This document shows positions 10,030 through 18,899 of a DNA stretch of 64,000 nucleotides, one piece after another. The notes below the pieces were generated by a model. That model searched no databases and was not told the DNA's origin. It worked only from the letters and a program-made list of their open reading frames with translations. The translations under genes were made by a program, and so were the position numbers. Source of the stretch: Daphnia carinata (taxonomy: Eukaryota > Arthropoda > Branchiopoda > Diplostraca > Daphniidae); the NCBI RefSeq assembly GCF_022539665.2, contig NC_081332.1:496001-560000 (forward strand), read 5' to 3'. Positions within the stretch are counted from its first letter, which is position 1. Every line of letters starts with the position of its first letter.

Positions 10030-10125
10030 TTACTCTTACTTTACTTCTGAAATACTCTCTCGTGAGTAATACTTTTAGACGCGCCTGTATCCAATAATGC
10101 TTGTAAGGGATCAGAAAATTTTTTA
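10030..10125 (-). pseudogene. Retropepsin active-site remnant, A2
   Basis: On the minus strand the sequence around 10107-10065 codes LQALLDTGASKSITHERVF, a retropepsin active site (DTGA, with DTG at about 10084-10092). A stop follows within a few codons. The sequence then passes into the pre-integrase region by 9935, so RT and RNase H, normally about 1.5 kb or more, are missing between about 9940 and 10030. It lies downstream of the zinc knuckle (10381-10422), as expected for gag-protease order. Confidence 0.7.
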
Positions 10126-10233
10126 ATGGAATTCTAAGGGTCGATTCATCTGTTATGGTTGTTAACATCGTGACTAGTAGGATTTTCAAGTGAGGCTCCC
10201 TGTCAACTGACCCGAAGTTACAGTTGATACCTA

Positions 10234-10675
10234 TTGTTTTCCCTGATGCTGAGGGGGACCTGGAATATTAGGCCTACTGGATCTGTACTTGGGACAGTTA
10301 TTCGATTTTTGACCAATCTCTCGGCAAGAATAACAAATTGGAGGCTGTCCTTGTTCCAAATTATGCCGTTGGAATTTACGGCACTCCGATTGAGTATGAC
10401 CGCGTTAACCGCAGAGATTGCAAGTTAATAGATTTTCAGCAGGCCTATTGTTTGAATCATTACCAGGTCGCGAAAAAGATGGTGTAAAGTTTGTAGGCCT
10501 ATTTTTATTCCTATCGCCTTGGTAGGTGTTGCTATTATTGTGGAGAGTTTGGTCTCCAGTTTTTTCCTCTACTGGCGCTATCTGTATCAAACAAGACGCT
10601 TTTCTTGTACGGGACACCCGGCGAAGAAGAAACCTTATCCCCCTTATCAATTTGGAATTGTTTGACCGCCTTATA
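10234..10675 (-). pseudogene. gag: Nucleocapsid end of A2 gag
   Basis: About 80% similar by eye to 1-346 of copy A1, including the basic stretch before the knuckles and the sequence after them. The first knuckle (10381-10422) reads CNLCG-stop-RGHTQSEC, with TAA at 10405-10407 replacing one residue. The second knuckle (about 10320-10350) reads CYSCREIGQKSNNC, with the zinc-ligand histidine replaced by glutamine. A frameshift near 10540 separates it from the upstream frame. Confidence 0.8.
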
Positions 10676-11005
10676 CCTTACTATTGTTGCGTCTCTCGAA
10701 AGAGTAGCAATGGCTTTACAGATCGACGGTCTTAAAGCCCCTGGTTCCCCTGTCTTGACGAAATAATAAATAATAACGAAGTTTAAAGGACTGTATTAAA
10801 ACAGAACACACACGAAAACACTTCGTTTGATTTGGACAAGTTTGGAGGGGTTTTCGACAGCTATGTGTCGAGTACAATAAAAGAACACTGATCTGAATCG
10901 ACTTGAACATGCCCCAAGAAAACAAAAGAGAAAAAAAAGCTAATTAGGCGATAAGGGAGCCTCTACAGAGTCATACCCTTACCGATCAAATCGGTGACAA
11001 CTTTA
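10676..11005. other. Non-homologous block inside A2 gag
   Basis: Left (to 10675) and right (from about 11006) flanks align to A1 gag, but these 330 bp do not align to the matching 300 bp of A1 (347-650). No TG/CA ends or target duplication are apparent to me. It may be a decayed insertion plus deletion. Confidence 0.45.
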
Positions 11006-11177
11006 GCCTGCAATTTCTAATCTTAGCCTTCGATGAACTTCTGCATAAGAATAATGGGAGAAGATTGCTCGGCATAGCCTACAGGATAAGTCTTTTTAAA
11101 AATTTCCTAAAGACCGTGAGCATAATCAATAATTTTTCCCTCTGGTTTACGTTAAGCCTTATTAAATTTTTTAATAT
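11006..11177 (-). pseudogene. gag: A2 gag segment left of the B2 insertion
   Basis: Matches A1 660-832 (for example GCTCGGCATAGCCTACAGGA in both). It ends exactly where the B2 3' LTR begins at 11178. The next piece of the same gag resumes beyond the B2 5' LTR at about 17590. This shows B2 sits inside A2 gag. Confidence 0.75.
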
Positions 11178-11456
11178 TGTCGCACTGTCGACCAAAAACT
11201 TGAACACACATCACGAACATTACTTGAACTAGAGAAGTTAAGAGTGTATTCAGCTACTGTACGCTAAAACAGTACCAACTAGACTGCTTAAAGTGAAATC
11301 GACCGGTTCCCCCCGATACGATCGATAGCCCGATTCCAGCCGGATGAAATCCGGTCACCATCCGTTCACACCAATCTCGTATAACACTAACCCATCCCGA
11401 TGGATGTAGCGTGATCGACTTGACACGCGAAGATGGCCGCTTCAATGGTCGCGACA
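11178..11456 (-). repeat. 3' LTR of B2 (complete)
   Basis: 279 bp, from TGTCGCACTGTCGACC to CAATGGTCGCGACA on the plus strand. The ends form a short inverted repeat, TGTCGCG/CGCGACA. Colinear with the B1 5' LTR. The outer neighbour is A2 gag. Confidence 0.85.
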
Positions 11457-11470
11457 GATCCCCCTCCTCA
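11457..11470 (-). other. Polypurine tract of B2
   Basis: On the minus strand GAGGAGGGGGATC lies directly before the 3' LTR start TGTCGCGACC. This is the expected place and composition of the plus-strand primer of reverse transcription, and it fixes the LTR boundary at 11456. Confidence 0.7.
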
Positions 11471-11541
11471 AGCCGTACTCGTCCTGAGTAGAATTGTGAT
11501 TGATCTCTGGGGCCATGAACAGATAGACTAAAAGTTACAGA

Positions 11542-12240
11542 TTACAAGCAACCGATAAAAGAATGGAAGCATTCAGAGGTAAATAAGGCAAAACGTAACC
11601 AGCGCTTACTACGATACAATGATGGGGCAGCTCCAGCAGCTGAGCTCCCGGTCGTCAGCAATTCGTCGCGTTCGGCATCATCCAAAGACTCGTGCTGGGT
11701 AAGACGGGTCTCCAGTTGTCGAAATCGAAGGTTTAACCATCCGACCACAGCCAACATCGTGATGAGCGTGTTGAGGAGGAATGCGATCCAGTCGTACTCG
11801 AAAAATTCGGTTTCGAGCGTTTTGGTCATCCTCCACAGCAAGTCCTGGACATCCTTCAGATTAGGCTGGGCTTCTTCGCGCGTCTTGGGGTCTACGAACA
11901 GCTCAGCAGGACCCCTTGTTGGTGCGGTGAACGCTACCCTGAGCTCCGCTTTCCGTCGTTGAACCGTCACTCGAGTATAGATTGTGGGTGTCTACAGACG
12001 TTGCTTCGAACGTGGTACCTAACTCCGCACTCGCCGGAAAATCCTACTCGTCCGAGTGTGCGGTACAGGTGAGTGGCAGCTGGAAAACGTTCATGGGGCT
12101 CGAATTCATCGTTAGTCGAAGAGGTCCTGAGAACCCGGTTGGGCACGACACGGCCGGGATTTTTTGGCTTTCGGATTTGTTGACTATTAGCAGCCGACAG
12201 CATCGTTGGGAGCCCTCAGAAGTGGTCAGTCGGTGGTAAC
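11542..12240 (-). pseudogene. env: env-like C-terminal region of B2 with membrane anchor
   Basis: Segments 12203-11967 and 11970-11542 in two frames. The second has a hydrophobic run of about 20 residues (IAFLLNTLITMLAVVGW) flanked by FEYD before and RFRQLETRL after, which looks like a single transmembrane helix followed by a short basic cytoplasmic tail. The ectodomain part before it contains a possible amphipathic helix (LKDVQDLLWRMTKTLE). It lies just upstream of the polypurine tract, so it is the 3'-most ORF of the element. A signal peptide at about 13300 plus this anchor support an env-like, membrane-targeted protein. Family unknown to me; frames are disrupted. Confidence 0.6.
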
Positions 12241-12740
12241 ACCACCGCTGTACTTCCCGCGTATCGTCTCTTTAGAGTGCAAAAGTTCAAGAAGGTTCCG
12301 TAATAACCCAGTGTAGAAGTGGCATATAGGGATTTTGTAACGGATTCGAAGGACCATGTAGCGTATTCTTAACCTAAGGTGAAGTTTTAAGTTAACTTAA
12401 CTTATTACTTTATCCCTTAACAATCCGTTGGTAGGGAGAAATACACTTTTAGAGATTCACTGATACTTTTTTTAATTTTCAGAACAAAAAAGACGCCTGC
12501 TTGTGGCAAGTGGAAATTGAGAAGGGGTCGGCCTTTGCCGACATGGTCACCAAGAAAGCTCTGTTAAACAGCGCCCCTAGCGGCTTACAAAAATAATATT
12601 AATAATAATAGAACCTAAAAATACAAAACGTACGGGCCTTCCGAACCTAGAAACCCCCTGGTCGTTCTTCTTTTCAGAATCCGCAACAGATCTCGCCACC
12701 GTGATGAGAGGTCTCTTCTGGCCTGACCTGCAAGTAAGGG
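12241..12740 (+). other. Foreign-looking block in B2 env with exon-like plus-strand segments
   Basis: Neither flanking env-like segment continues through this block on the minus strand. On the plus strand, a T-rich tract ending TTTTAATTTTCAG (AG at 12481-12482) precedes an open stretch to a stop at 12594-12596 (begins NKKDACLWQVEIEKGSAF). A second tract, TTCTTCTTTTCAG (AG at 12676-12677), precedes a 56-nt open stretch (SATDLATVMRGLFWPDLQ) that ends at CAAGTAAG (donor GT at 12734). This is the layout of acceptor-exon and acceptor-exon-donor. It could be chance or a captured exon pair; I recognise no protein family. Confidence 0.3.
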
Positions 12741-13409
12741 GCTAGGGCGATTGGATCTCTGGGAGCTCCAATTGTCGACTTGCTCTGCCGTTTTCTATCG
12801 CTTCAGCTAAATTGATTATCCAGTACAGGTGGAATAGGTGGTTCCGATCCACTATGGGGAGGTCAATGAGGTTCCTAATGACGCCCTCGGCTACCCTCAG
12901 CCCCACCTTGGCATCTCGGTACAGGGTCCAGGTCCAGGGAGCTCGCCTCCTCCATCAATCACTCCTCGGGACTGACGATGGGCGCATGTCGGGGTTACTA
13001 CCACGGGGGCGAGCCGGTCATTTGTCGTCTGTAGTCGATCAGCGGTTCGCTGCTTTCTGGCCTTGATGTACTCTTGGGCAATGACTTGGAATTTGTTGTC
13101 CCCGACGTAGGGCTTCAAACCACGCAGCCAGAAGTCGAGACGTTCCAGCACAATTAGGGCAGGTCAGGCCCCCAGCTCGGTCACAATCGTCCAGGTCGGT
13201 TTGCTGAAGGCCACCTGTCCCTTCTAGAGGAAGGCGACGCTTCCTCTGACTACTAAATCGGAAACCAATGGTGTCCCGGTCACTGTCAGCAGGAGGAACA
13301 ACTGGGCCATCAAGACTAGTCGTAGCGCAGAGGAGGCCGTCTTTACGTTGCAGGCTATGACTTTTCCTTTCCTCGTTGGCCTCCTGAGACAGTGGATTCT
13401 CGGCTCCAT
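12741..13409 (-). pseudogene. env: env-like N-terminal and middle region of B2
   Basis: Open segments 13409-13224 and 13151-12897, with further readable sequence to about 12780. The first contains AQLFLLLTVTGTPLVSDLVVRG, closely matching B1 at about 3060-3110, including the signal-peptide-like core. An in-frame stop occurs after SVAFL. The following stretch (VGDNKFQVIAQEY) matches B1 VGDDKFQIGTQDC. Shared conservation between two independently decayed copies supports a once-functional ORF. Confidence 0.55.
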
Positions 13410-14000
13410 CCATGGCTGTCGATTCCGGTTCCTCTGACACCTCGGACGGGGTAGTGATTCTTGGTGGCCTCGGCACCACCGTCGTACTTGGTATCTCGTT
13501 TATCAGTTCCGCTTGTTCTTCCCAACTATTATCCAGTTCGTGGAACGGTTTCATCCGACTGTCATGGACTATGTCGGTCTACAGCCCGTTGCGTAGTCGG
13601 ACCTCGTAATTCACCGGGGTGGCCTGCCTCACAACGCAGTAGAGTCCCAACCAGAGGTACAAAAGTTTTCAGCATGGCTAACCTTGCGGATCGGTTTACA
13701 GACTAAGACGAGGGCACTCGGTTTGAAGCTGGCGTCGCGGCGTTGTGAAGTCCCTTTCTGTTTCCGTTGCACTTCGTCGAGCCGCACTTGCACGGTGGCG
13801 TGTGGGTGCACTAGGCGCTCGTGGATCTGCGCCACATGTTCCGCTGGGAAGTCAACATCACTCTCTTTAGAAATAATGCCACCGATCCCCAGACTGAGGT
13901 CCATGGGGAGCAGTAGCTCCTTTCTGTACATGAGGAAGAACGGGCTGAAACCCGTCGACTCCTGCCTGCTTGTGTTGTAGGCGAAGCACACATACGGCAA
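13410..14000 (-). pseudogene. Integrase C-terminal part of B2
   Basis: Segment 14000-13629 carries VCFAYNTSRQESTGFSPFFL, the conserved end of the Gypsy integrase core (YN-x-SxQ-xTGxSPF), then MYRKELLLPMDLSLG. Segment 13554-13410 is the proline-rich tail (PPRITTPSEVSEEPEST) seen also in B1. The catalytic D, D and E residues lie upstream and are deleted: the sequence jumps from early RNase H to this point across 14008-14097. Confidence 0.8.
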
Positions 14001-14007
14001 GACTTCG

Positions 14008-14097
14008 CTAGCTTGATATCAGCAAGCTAGCGACGGGGAAGCTAGATGAAGTTAAGATTTGGGCATCGCCCAACGCAAGCTTACCGTTTCGTACGGG
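14008..14097. mobile_element. Remnant of the CCCGTACGAAACG-terminal repeat in B2
   Basis: The right edge AAGCTTACCGTTTCGTACGGG and the inner motif GATTTGGGCATCGCC are the reverse complement of the left end of the 884-bp element at 44630-45513. Only about 90 bp remain. It lies exactly at the junction between RNase H and the integrase tail, so insertion and deletion here may be linked. Confidence 0.65.
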
Positions 14098-15459
14098 TAA
14101 ACGGCTAACATAGACCAGCGGTCTTTCAACACCGTTCTCTCGCTGGATGAGAGCGCATCCGATACCATAACCACATGCGTCTGGGTGTAATTCCATCGGT
14201 TAATCGATATTTGGCTGCGCCAACGCGGCTGCCCTTGCAGGGCTTTCTTGAGAGCAAAACTTTCGTGCTGATCTGGTCCCTAGTAAAAACATTGGTAGAT
14301 TTGGTGAGCTCGCTAAGTGCTAGAAAAGATTCTACTGCTTTAATTTTTTGGGATACCGTCTTGGCCTCGTTGGGACCTGGGAATTGTTGCACAGCCATTA
14401 TCTTGTCGAGATCAGGCGACATACTTGTTGCGCTTACCACATGACCCAGTACCTTCAATCGGTTCTCTCCAAATCGAGATTTTCTCAGTTTAATCGTGAT
14501 GCCGGCTGTTCCGAGTCGATCCAGCACCTGGCTAAGTCTCTTGCAATGCTCTTCGAATGTTTGGGCTTATACCACGACATCGTCGAGGTATACCAAACAG
14601 ACGTGCCATTTGAGCTGAGCCAAAGTGAAATCTATAGCTCTCTGGAAGGTTGGGGACTCGGAAGTCAGGCCAAACGGCAAGACCTTAAACTGCCACAGCC
14701 TGTCTGCTGTGACGAAAGCACTTTTGACGATCCCCTGGCTCAAGCTCGATCTGATGATAGCCAGACTGGAGGTCCATACTGGAAAAGAGCTTGGAGCCGA
14801 TAATACGACTCAAAGCATCATCGATCCGTGGTAGAGGGTACATCTCCTTCACGGTTACGGGATTCAACCGACAGTGATCAACGCAAAAGCGCCATCCTCT
14901 GCATTTCTTTTTGACAAGGACAACCGGTGAAGACCAGAGGCTGTCGGAAGGTTCTACAATTCCTTGCGCCAATATCTCGTCTACTTGTCGTTGAGTTGTC
15001 GTTAGTTCCCGCTCCCTCCAAGTACTTTTGTAAGGTTGTTGGTGGACGGAACCTGTGTCTCCACGGAAAGCGCGTGTTGCACGGCCTTGTAGCGTCCCAG
15101 TGAAGACCTGGCGAACAGTGTCGATATTCTTGCAGTATCGCGATCAGCTTCTCATGCTCCTAGTTGCTGGGTCCTAGTTCTGGGTTTATGCGATCAGCGA
15201 AATTATGTACTTCTTCTTTGGTTTCTCCGGCGTTGGCGTTCTGTCCTTCCGATGGCACGGTGATTTCTTCAATCTCAACCAGCTCACCTAACGCCGAGCC
15301 TGAGGATAGCCACGCTTCCCTCTGCGTGCAGTTTGTTACGGGCGCCAGCATCTTGGTGGAACCGCGTATGATTACCGGGTTGACTGCCATCCCTTTGGTG
15401 CTCAACAGCTTTTCCGCCGGTTCTAGTAACCACGACCCATGGTGTCCTCCTTCAGTCAA
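14098..15459 (-). pseudogene. Reverse transcriptase and start of RNase H, B2
   Basis: Segment 14972-14685 is the RT fingers/palm start: GIVEPSDSLWSSPVVLVKKK, FCVDHCRLN (family FCVDYRxLN), YPLPRIDDAL, FSSMDLQSGYHQIE. The YxDD region lies about 14570-14600, where the plus strand suggests VYLDDVV in a broken frame. Segment 14527-14126 is the thumb (LRKSRFGENRLKVLGHVVS). Segment 14196-14098 begins RNase H (DACGYGIGCALIQ; first catalytic Asp). The 15459-15160 frame is the protease-RT linker. Many frameshifts; inactive. Confidence 0.85.
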
Positions 15460-15506
15460 GACCTCTTATCTCCGTAGTCGAGCGAGCCAGAAAGCAGGAT
15501 TCTTCC

Positions 15507-15953
15507 TTAACCCTCACTACTCGACGCTCGGGGCCTCGGTTTCCACTGTGATTGCCCCCAGTGGGAGCTCACTTGACTCATAAGGGGTTCCTGGTGCTGC
15601 CGATACTGGACGTTCAGGATGCCGAACTGCTTGAGAAAATCGTTTTTGAGGAGGAGTTCCATCCCTTTCACTTCGAAGACAACGGCTGTCCCTTTCGCCG
15701 TCAGAGTTCCTTCGCTGACTTCCAGGTAGGTCGAGCCCCATTTCTTCGCCGCCATAAGTCGAGGTCCGCGCCATTGAACCAACTCACAGAGAAGTCTGGC
15801 CGGCAACTGTGGAGTTAAGACGGTAACGGTAGCCCCGGTGTCGATTAAGACGTCGACCGGCTGGCCGTGGCACGTCATTCGCTTGGTGACCATTGTTCCC
15901 GCGATGGGGAAGCATAGCACCTGAACGGCTGGTGTCGGTCCGTTGCTCTCCAA
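15507..15953 (-). pseudogene. Protease of B2
   Basis: Retropepsin with VDVLIDTGATVTVLTP (DTGA) about residue 35 and ELLLKNDFLKQFGILNVQ at the end. Homologous along its length to B1 protease 3460-3750. Its frame runs on from gag residues, and the downstream sequence switches frame at about 15540 (15774-15517 continues the linker), so a frameshift breaks the polyprotein. Confidence 0.8.
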
Positions 15954-15997
15954 GTTGTCGTCTAAGAGCGTTGTTAAAGCCCTAACCGGGGCAAAGT

Positions 15998-17406
15998 TTA
16001 TCCTAGCGATTCTATGGTGGGCGAATGGGTCGTTCTCGAGTCATCTTGCCCTCGTTCCCATCTACCGGGGCAATTCATAGCAATATACCCCGGCTTTTCG
16101 TATTGGTAGCAGATGGGACGTCCGCCCAACGTACGGCCGCTGGGTCGATTTTGCATCCCCGGTTTCCTCCCGTGAAACTGCTGCTGCACGCTTAGCCACC
16201 TGCCAATGGAGGTCGCAGATGACTTGTAGAAGCTCGCGGTTTGCATCCTCAGCTGGGGGCAGGGCGGCAACCGGGGCTCCACGATCCACCGTCCGCATGG
16301 GCGAAGTCGTTCGATCATTGCGATAGGTCTGTACTTTGGCCTCTTCTGTCGTCGCAAGCATTCTAAACATTTTGCTCTGATCCTAGGATTAAATGGGCAA
16401 ATTCTCTCAACTATTATTGGTTTCAAACCATGATGCAGATATTTCAACTTTTGCCGCTTCGGTAATATCTAGGTCCAAAGTCCGACACCGTTGAAATAAA
16501 TTATTCTCTCATTATGAGCATGTGTTGCAGAATTTTCACATATAATGGAATCGAAAAAAACGTAGCGGTTCAGCAACCTAGACGAGTTTCTGAAACCTGG
16601 TCATAATGATATTTCAACAGACATACGATTAGAACGTCATAGAAACAATCGATGGGCGATCCATCAAACTGCTGATTTCGCCTCAGCAACCCGTTCTCCT
16701 GGAAAATGGCCTGGCTACCATTCAGGTACACTCTTAAGAAAAGGGTTGCAATCCGCGAAGGGCCTATTCAGCATTCTCAACATGTGGCGCATCGTCACGC
16801 CAAGTCATAAGCCTTTCGTTTAGCCATATATACCAGTTCCTGGCCGTGTCCTCCAAGTATATTTCCACTTTGATTCTAAGGTCGTTATCCGTCTAGCGAT
16901 TGATATTTCACGCGGCCTCATAGCGTGAATGCCAGTTCAATCACGTCATCACCTTCTCTGTCCGTGAAGATGGGTGCACACTGAATTGTAGCTGCGGTCT
17001 CATCAACGCCAATCTCGTGTTGACGTAGGTGAACTTCCTCTTGAATGTTGGGCGTTGGCTGTACAGGTGAGGAATGGGCATCGTCAGGCGATCCCCCAAG
17101 GTCACCGTCTCCGGTCCTTGCGCCTCCTCCCGCTCCGGCGATCCGTAAGCCGACACCTCCAAAGCGCTAGCCTCGTCATAAACGTTTCCGTGACCTACGA
17201 CGCTACCGACTGAACCCACTGTCCTGTAAGCGAACACGTCCAAATACTCCCACCTGTCGCTTTTCGGTGCAAGCCTGTGGGTTTTTCCAATCCCGGGTGT
17301 CAATCGAAGTACCAACTAATGGTTCCGTCAGTAGCGGAAGGCCTCGCAAACGTCGACTACCTAGGCGATACCGCACTGCATTCCGCCCACCCCGTCCATT
17401 GGACAT
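15998..17406 (-). pseudogene. gag: gag of B2 (fragmented)
   Basis: Segments 17406-17203, 17315-16941 and 16447-15998, plus unframed sequence at 16620-16940, are homologous to B1 gag 3754-5087. The knuckle reads CYQYEKPGYIAMNC: the second cysteine and the histidine are both tyrosine, so zinc binding is lost. A 129-bp foreign insert (16490-16618) interrupts the capsid region. Frames change at least four times. Confidence 0.75.
16490..16618. mobile_element. 129-bp MITE-like insert in B2 gag
   Basis: Homology between B1 (4316-4374) and B2 gag is interrupted only in B2. The insert starts GTTGAAATA and ends TATTTCAAC (perfect 9-bp terminal inverted repeat), with a second inner inverted pair TCATTATGA/TCATAATGA. 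Ends, size and inverted structure fit a MITE. No certain target duplication; family unknown. Confidence 0.55.
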
Positions 17407-17490
17407 CTCCCCACCAAAAACTTCTTAGTTCAATGAAAATTCTGACAGGAACCTTTTACTCACCCTTAAAGAGCCTGCAACTCCGCCAGT

Positions 17491-17578
17491 TGTCGCGCTC
17501 TATACCAAAGACTATTAATGAACTCAAGAAGTTAAACGTGTATTACGCTACTGTGCGCTTCAACAATACAAACAAGAC
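17491..17578 (-). repeat. 5' LTR remnant of B2
   Basis: TGTCGCGCTCTATACC onward is homologous to the first 88 bp of the 3' LTR; the rest is lost. On the minus strand it is followed after 2 bases by TGGCGGAGTTGCAGGCTC, a primer-binding-site-like sequence complementary to a tRNA ending CAACTCCGCCA. I cannot identify that tRNA from memory. Confidence 0.75.
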
Positions 17579-17589
17579 AATATTTTATA

Positions 17590-17835
17590 TTCTTTTCCCT
17601 GTCTTATGCTGAGCTTTATTAATTTCCTTTGACAAAAATCTGCATTTCAATCTCCATTAAAATGATCAAGAAGAGATTTTTTAATTAGGGCGTAATCATG
17701 CGTTTGAGCTTTTAAAGTTGCATGAATAATTGAAAAAAGCTTTATCTATCAATTTGGCTCTTAACATCTGAATAGCTTTTTCTCCTGACCACCCTGACTC
17801 ATCTACGATACTTTCAAAAAGATTCTAACTATAAG
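17590..17835 (-). pseudogene. gag: A2 gag segment between B2 and the LTR insertion
   Basis: On the minus strand 17830-17725 reads like A1 gag FESIVEGLGWSKEKIIQMLRAKMTDKA (1010-925) with substitutions. Homology fades towards 17590. It continues A2 gag from 20297 across the 17836-20296 insertion. Confidence 0.7.
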
Positions 17836-18322
17836 CTAGGCATTATTATGCAAAGTGAATTTGAATACAGAATATAAGAAAGTTACGCGATATAATAGGG
17901 AAACTGAAAGTGAAATGGTAATGATAATTGTAATATAAGCTTAACGCAGTAGCACGAGCGGAATACAGAACAGAAGTGGAAGACGAGGTGTAAGATATAG
18001 GAATACTCGCGGTAGACACAATTACACAGATTAGTTTTGCGATCCAAGATTAAAAATTAGAAAAGGGACCAGACGAATTTGAAACCAACTACTGGAATCA
18101 GATACTCGTCGTTGACTGACTTTCTTCAGATTCCGGGTTCACAAAGAAACTTCGTGTATTGGCAAATTTAGGAGTTGCTGTGGATGTATTTTTCACCAAT
18201 CAAAGATGTTTGAAACGGCGTAATAATGGTGTGATGATGAGCGTCGCACGAGCCACCAATCAAAATGTATTTGAAAGTGGCGTGATGCTGATAACACATG
18301 GATGCGTAAGCTAGCAGGTGTA

Positions 18323-18687
18323 CAGTATCTTCCAAAAAAATCCGACTACCCCCCTTTAAAAAAATGCCCCCTATCAACACTTACGTTAGTACTTTAGGTG
18401 GGTTATGCTAGGATATGGAAAAACGCGGAAAAAAACTATACTAGACGTTTCTATGGAAACCAGACATGAATCAGCTCGCGTCCTTACATCGTTAAGGGGT
18501 AAGGCAAATTGCCGTTAGGCAAAGACAAAATTTTTACAAATCTACTACAAATTGTATTTGTAGTAGGCTACGAGAGACAGACTTCGGGATGGGAAGCCTC
18601 GTCGTAAAGTACTAAGTAACTTACCTAAGTGTTGATAGGTGGCATTTTTTTTAAATTGGGATAGTCGGATTTTCTTGGAAGATACTG
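18323..18687. mobile_element. Foldback MITE, pogo/Tc1-type, TA target site
   Basis: 365 bp beginning CAGTATCTTCC and ending GGAAGATACTG, flanked by TA on both sides. Terminal inverted repeats are about 85 bp (inner parts AATGCCCCCTATCAACACTTA and TAAGTGTTGATAGGTGGCATT). The centre holds a perfect foldback (CTACTACAAAT and ATTTGTAGTAG at 18541-18565). The homologous LTR at about 25524-25547 lacks the insert, giving an empty site. No coding capacity; CAGT ends and TA duplication fit pogo-type elements. Confidence 0.85.
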
Positions 18688-18899
18688 TACACCTGGGTCA
18701 CTCGTGCTGCGTAGGGTAGGCTGGGGCTACGCCGGGCAAGGGCTATTGACCTTCGAATGACATGCAGCAAAAAAGTACATAGTTTTAATGGCGGAACCTT
18801 GCCTCTAGTACTTAAGTGAACGGAACATTCACGGCAACTTTTAAACATTTCCGCGAGGTCTAACTGGCCCAAGTCCGGAAACTTGCTTTTCAGTATGCT

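Larger units (their letters stand above)
11178..17578 (-). mobile_element. Gypsy element with env-like ORF, copy B2, nested in A2 gag
   Basis: Minus-strand LTR retrotransposon of about 6.4 kb bounded by LTRs starting TGTCGCG. Order on the minus strand: 5' LTR remnant, gag, protease, RT, start of RNase H, [deletion], integrase tail, env-like ORF, polypurine tract, 3' LTR. Flanks on both sides are family A gag. Coding frames are broken many times and part of RNase H plus the integrase core are gone, so it is inactive. Three smaller segments inside it look foreign (12241-12740, 14008-14097, 16490-16618). Confidence 0.8.
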
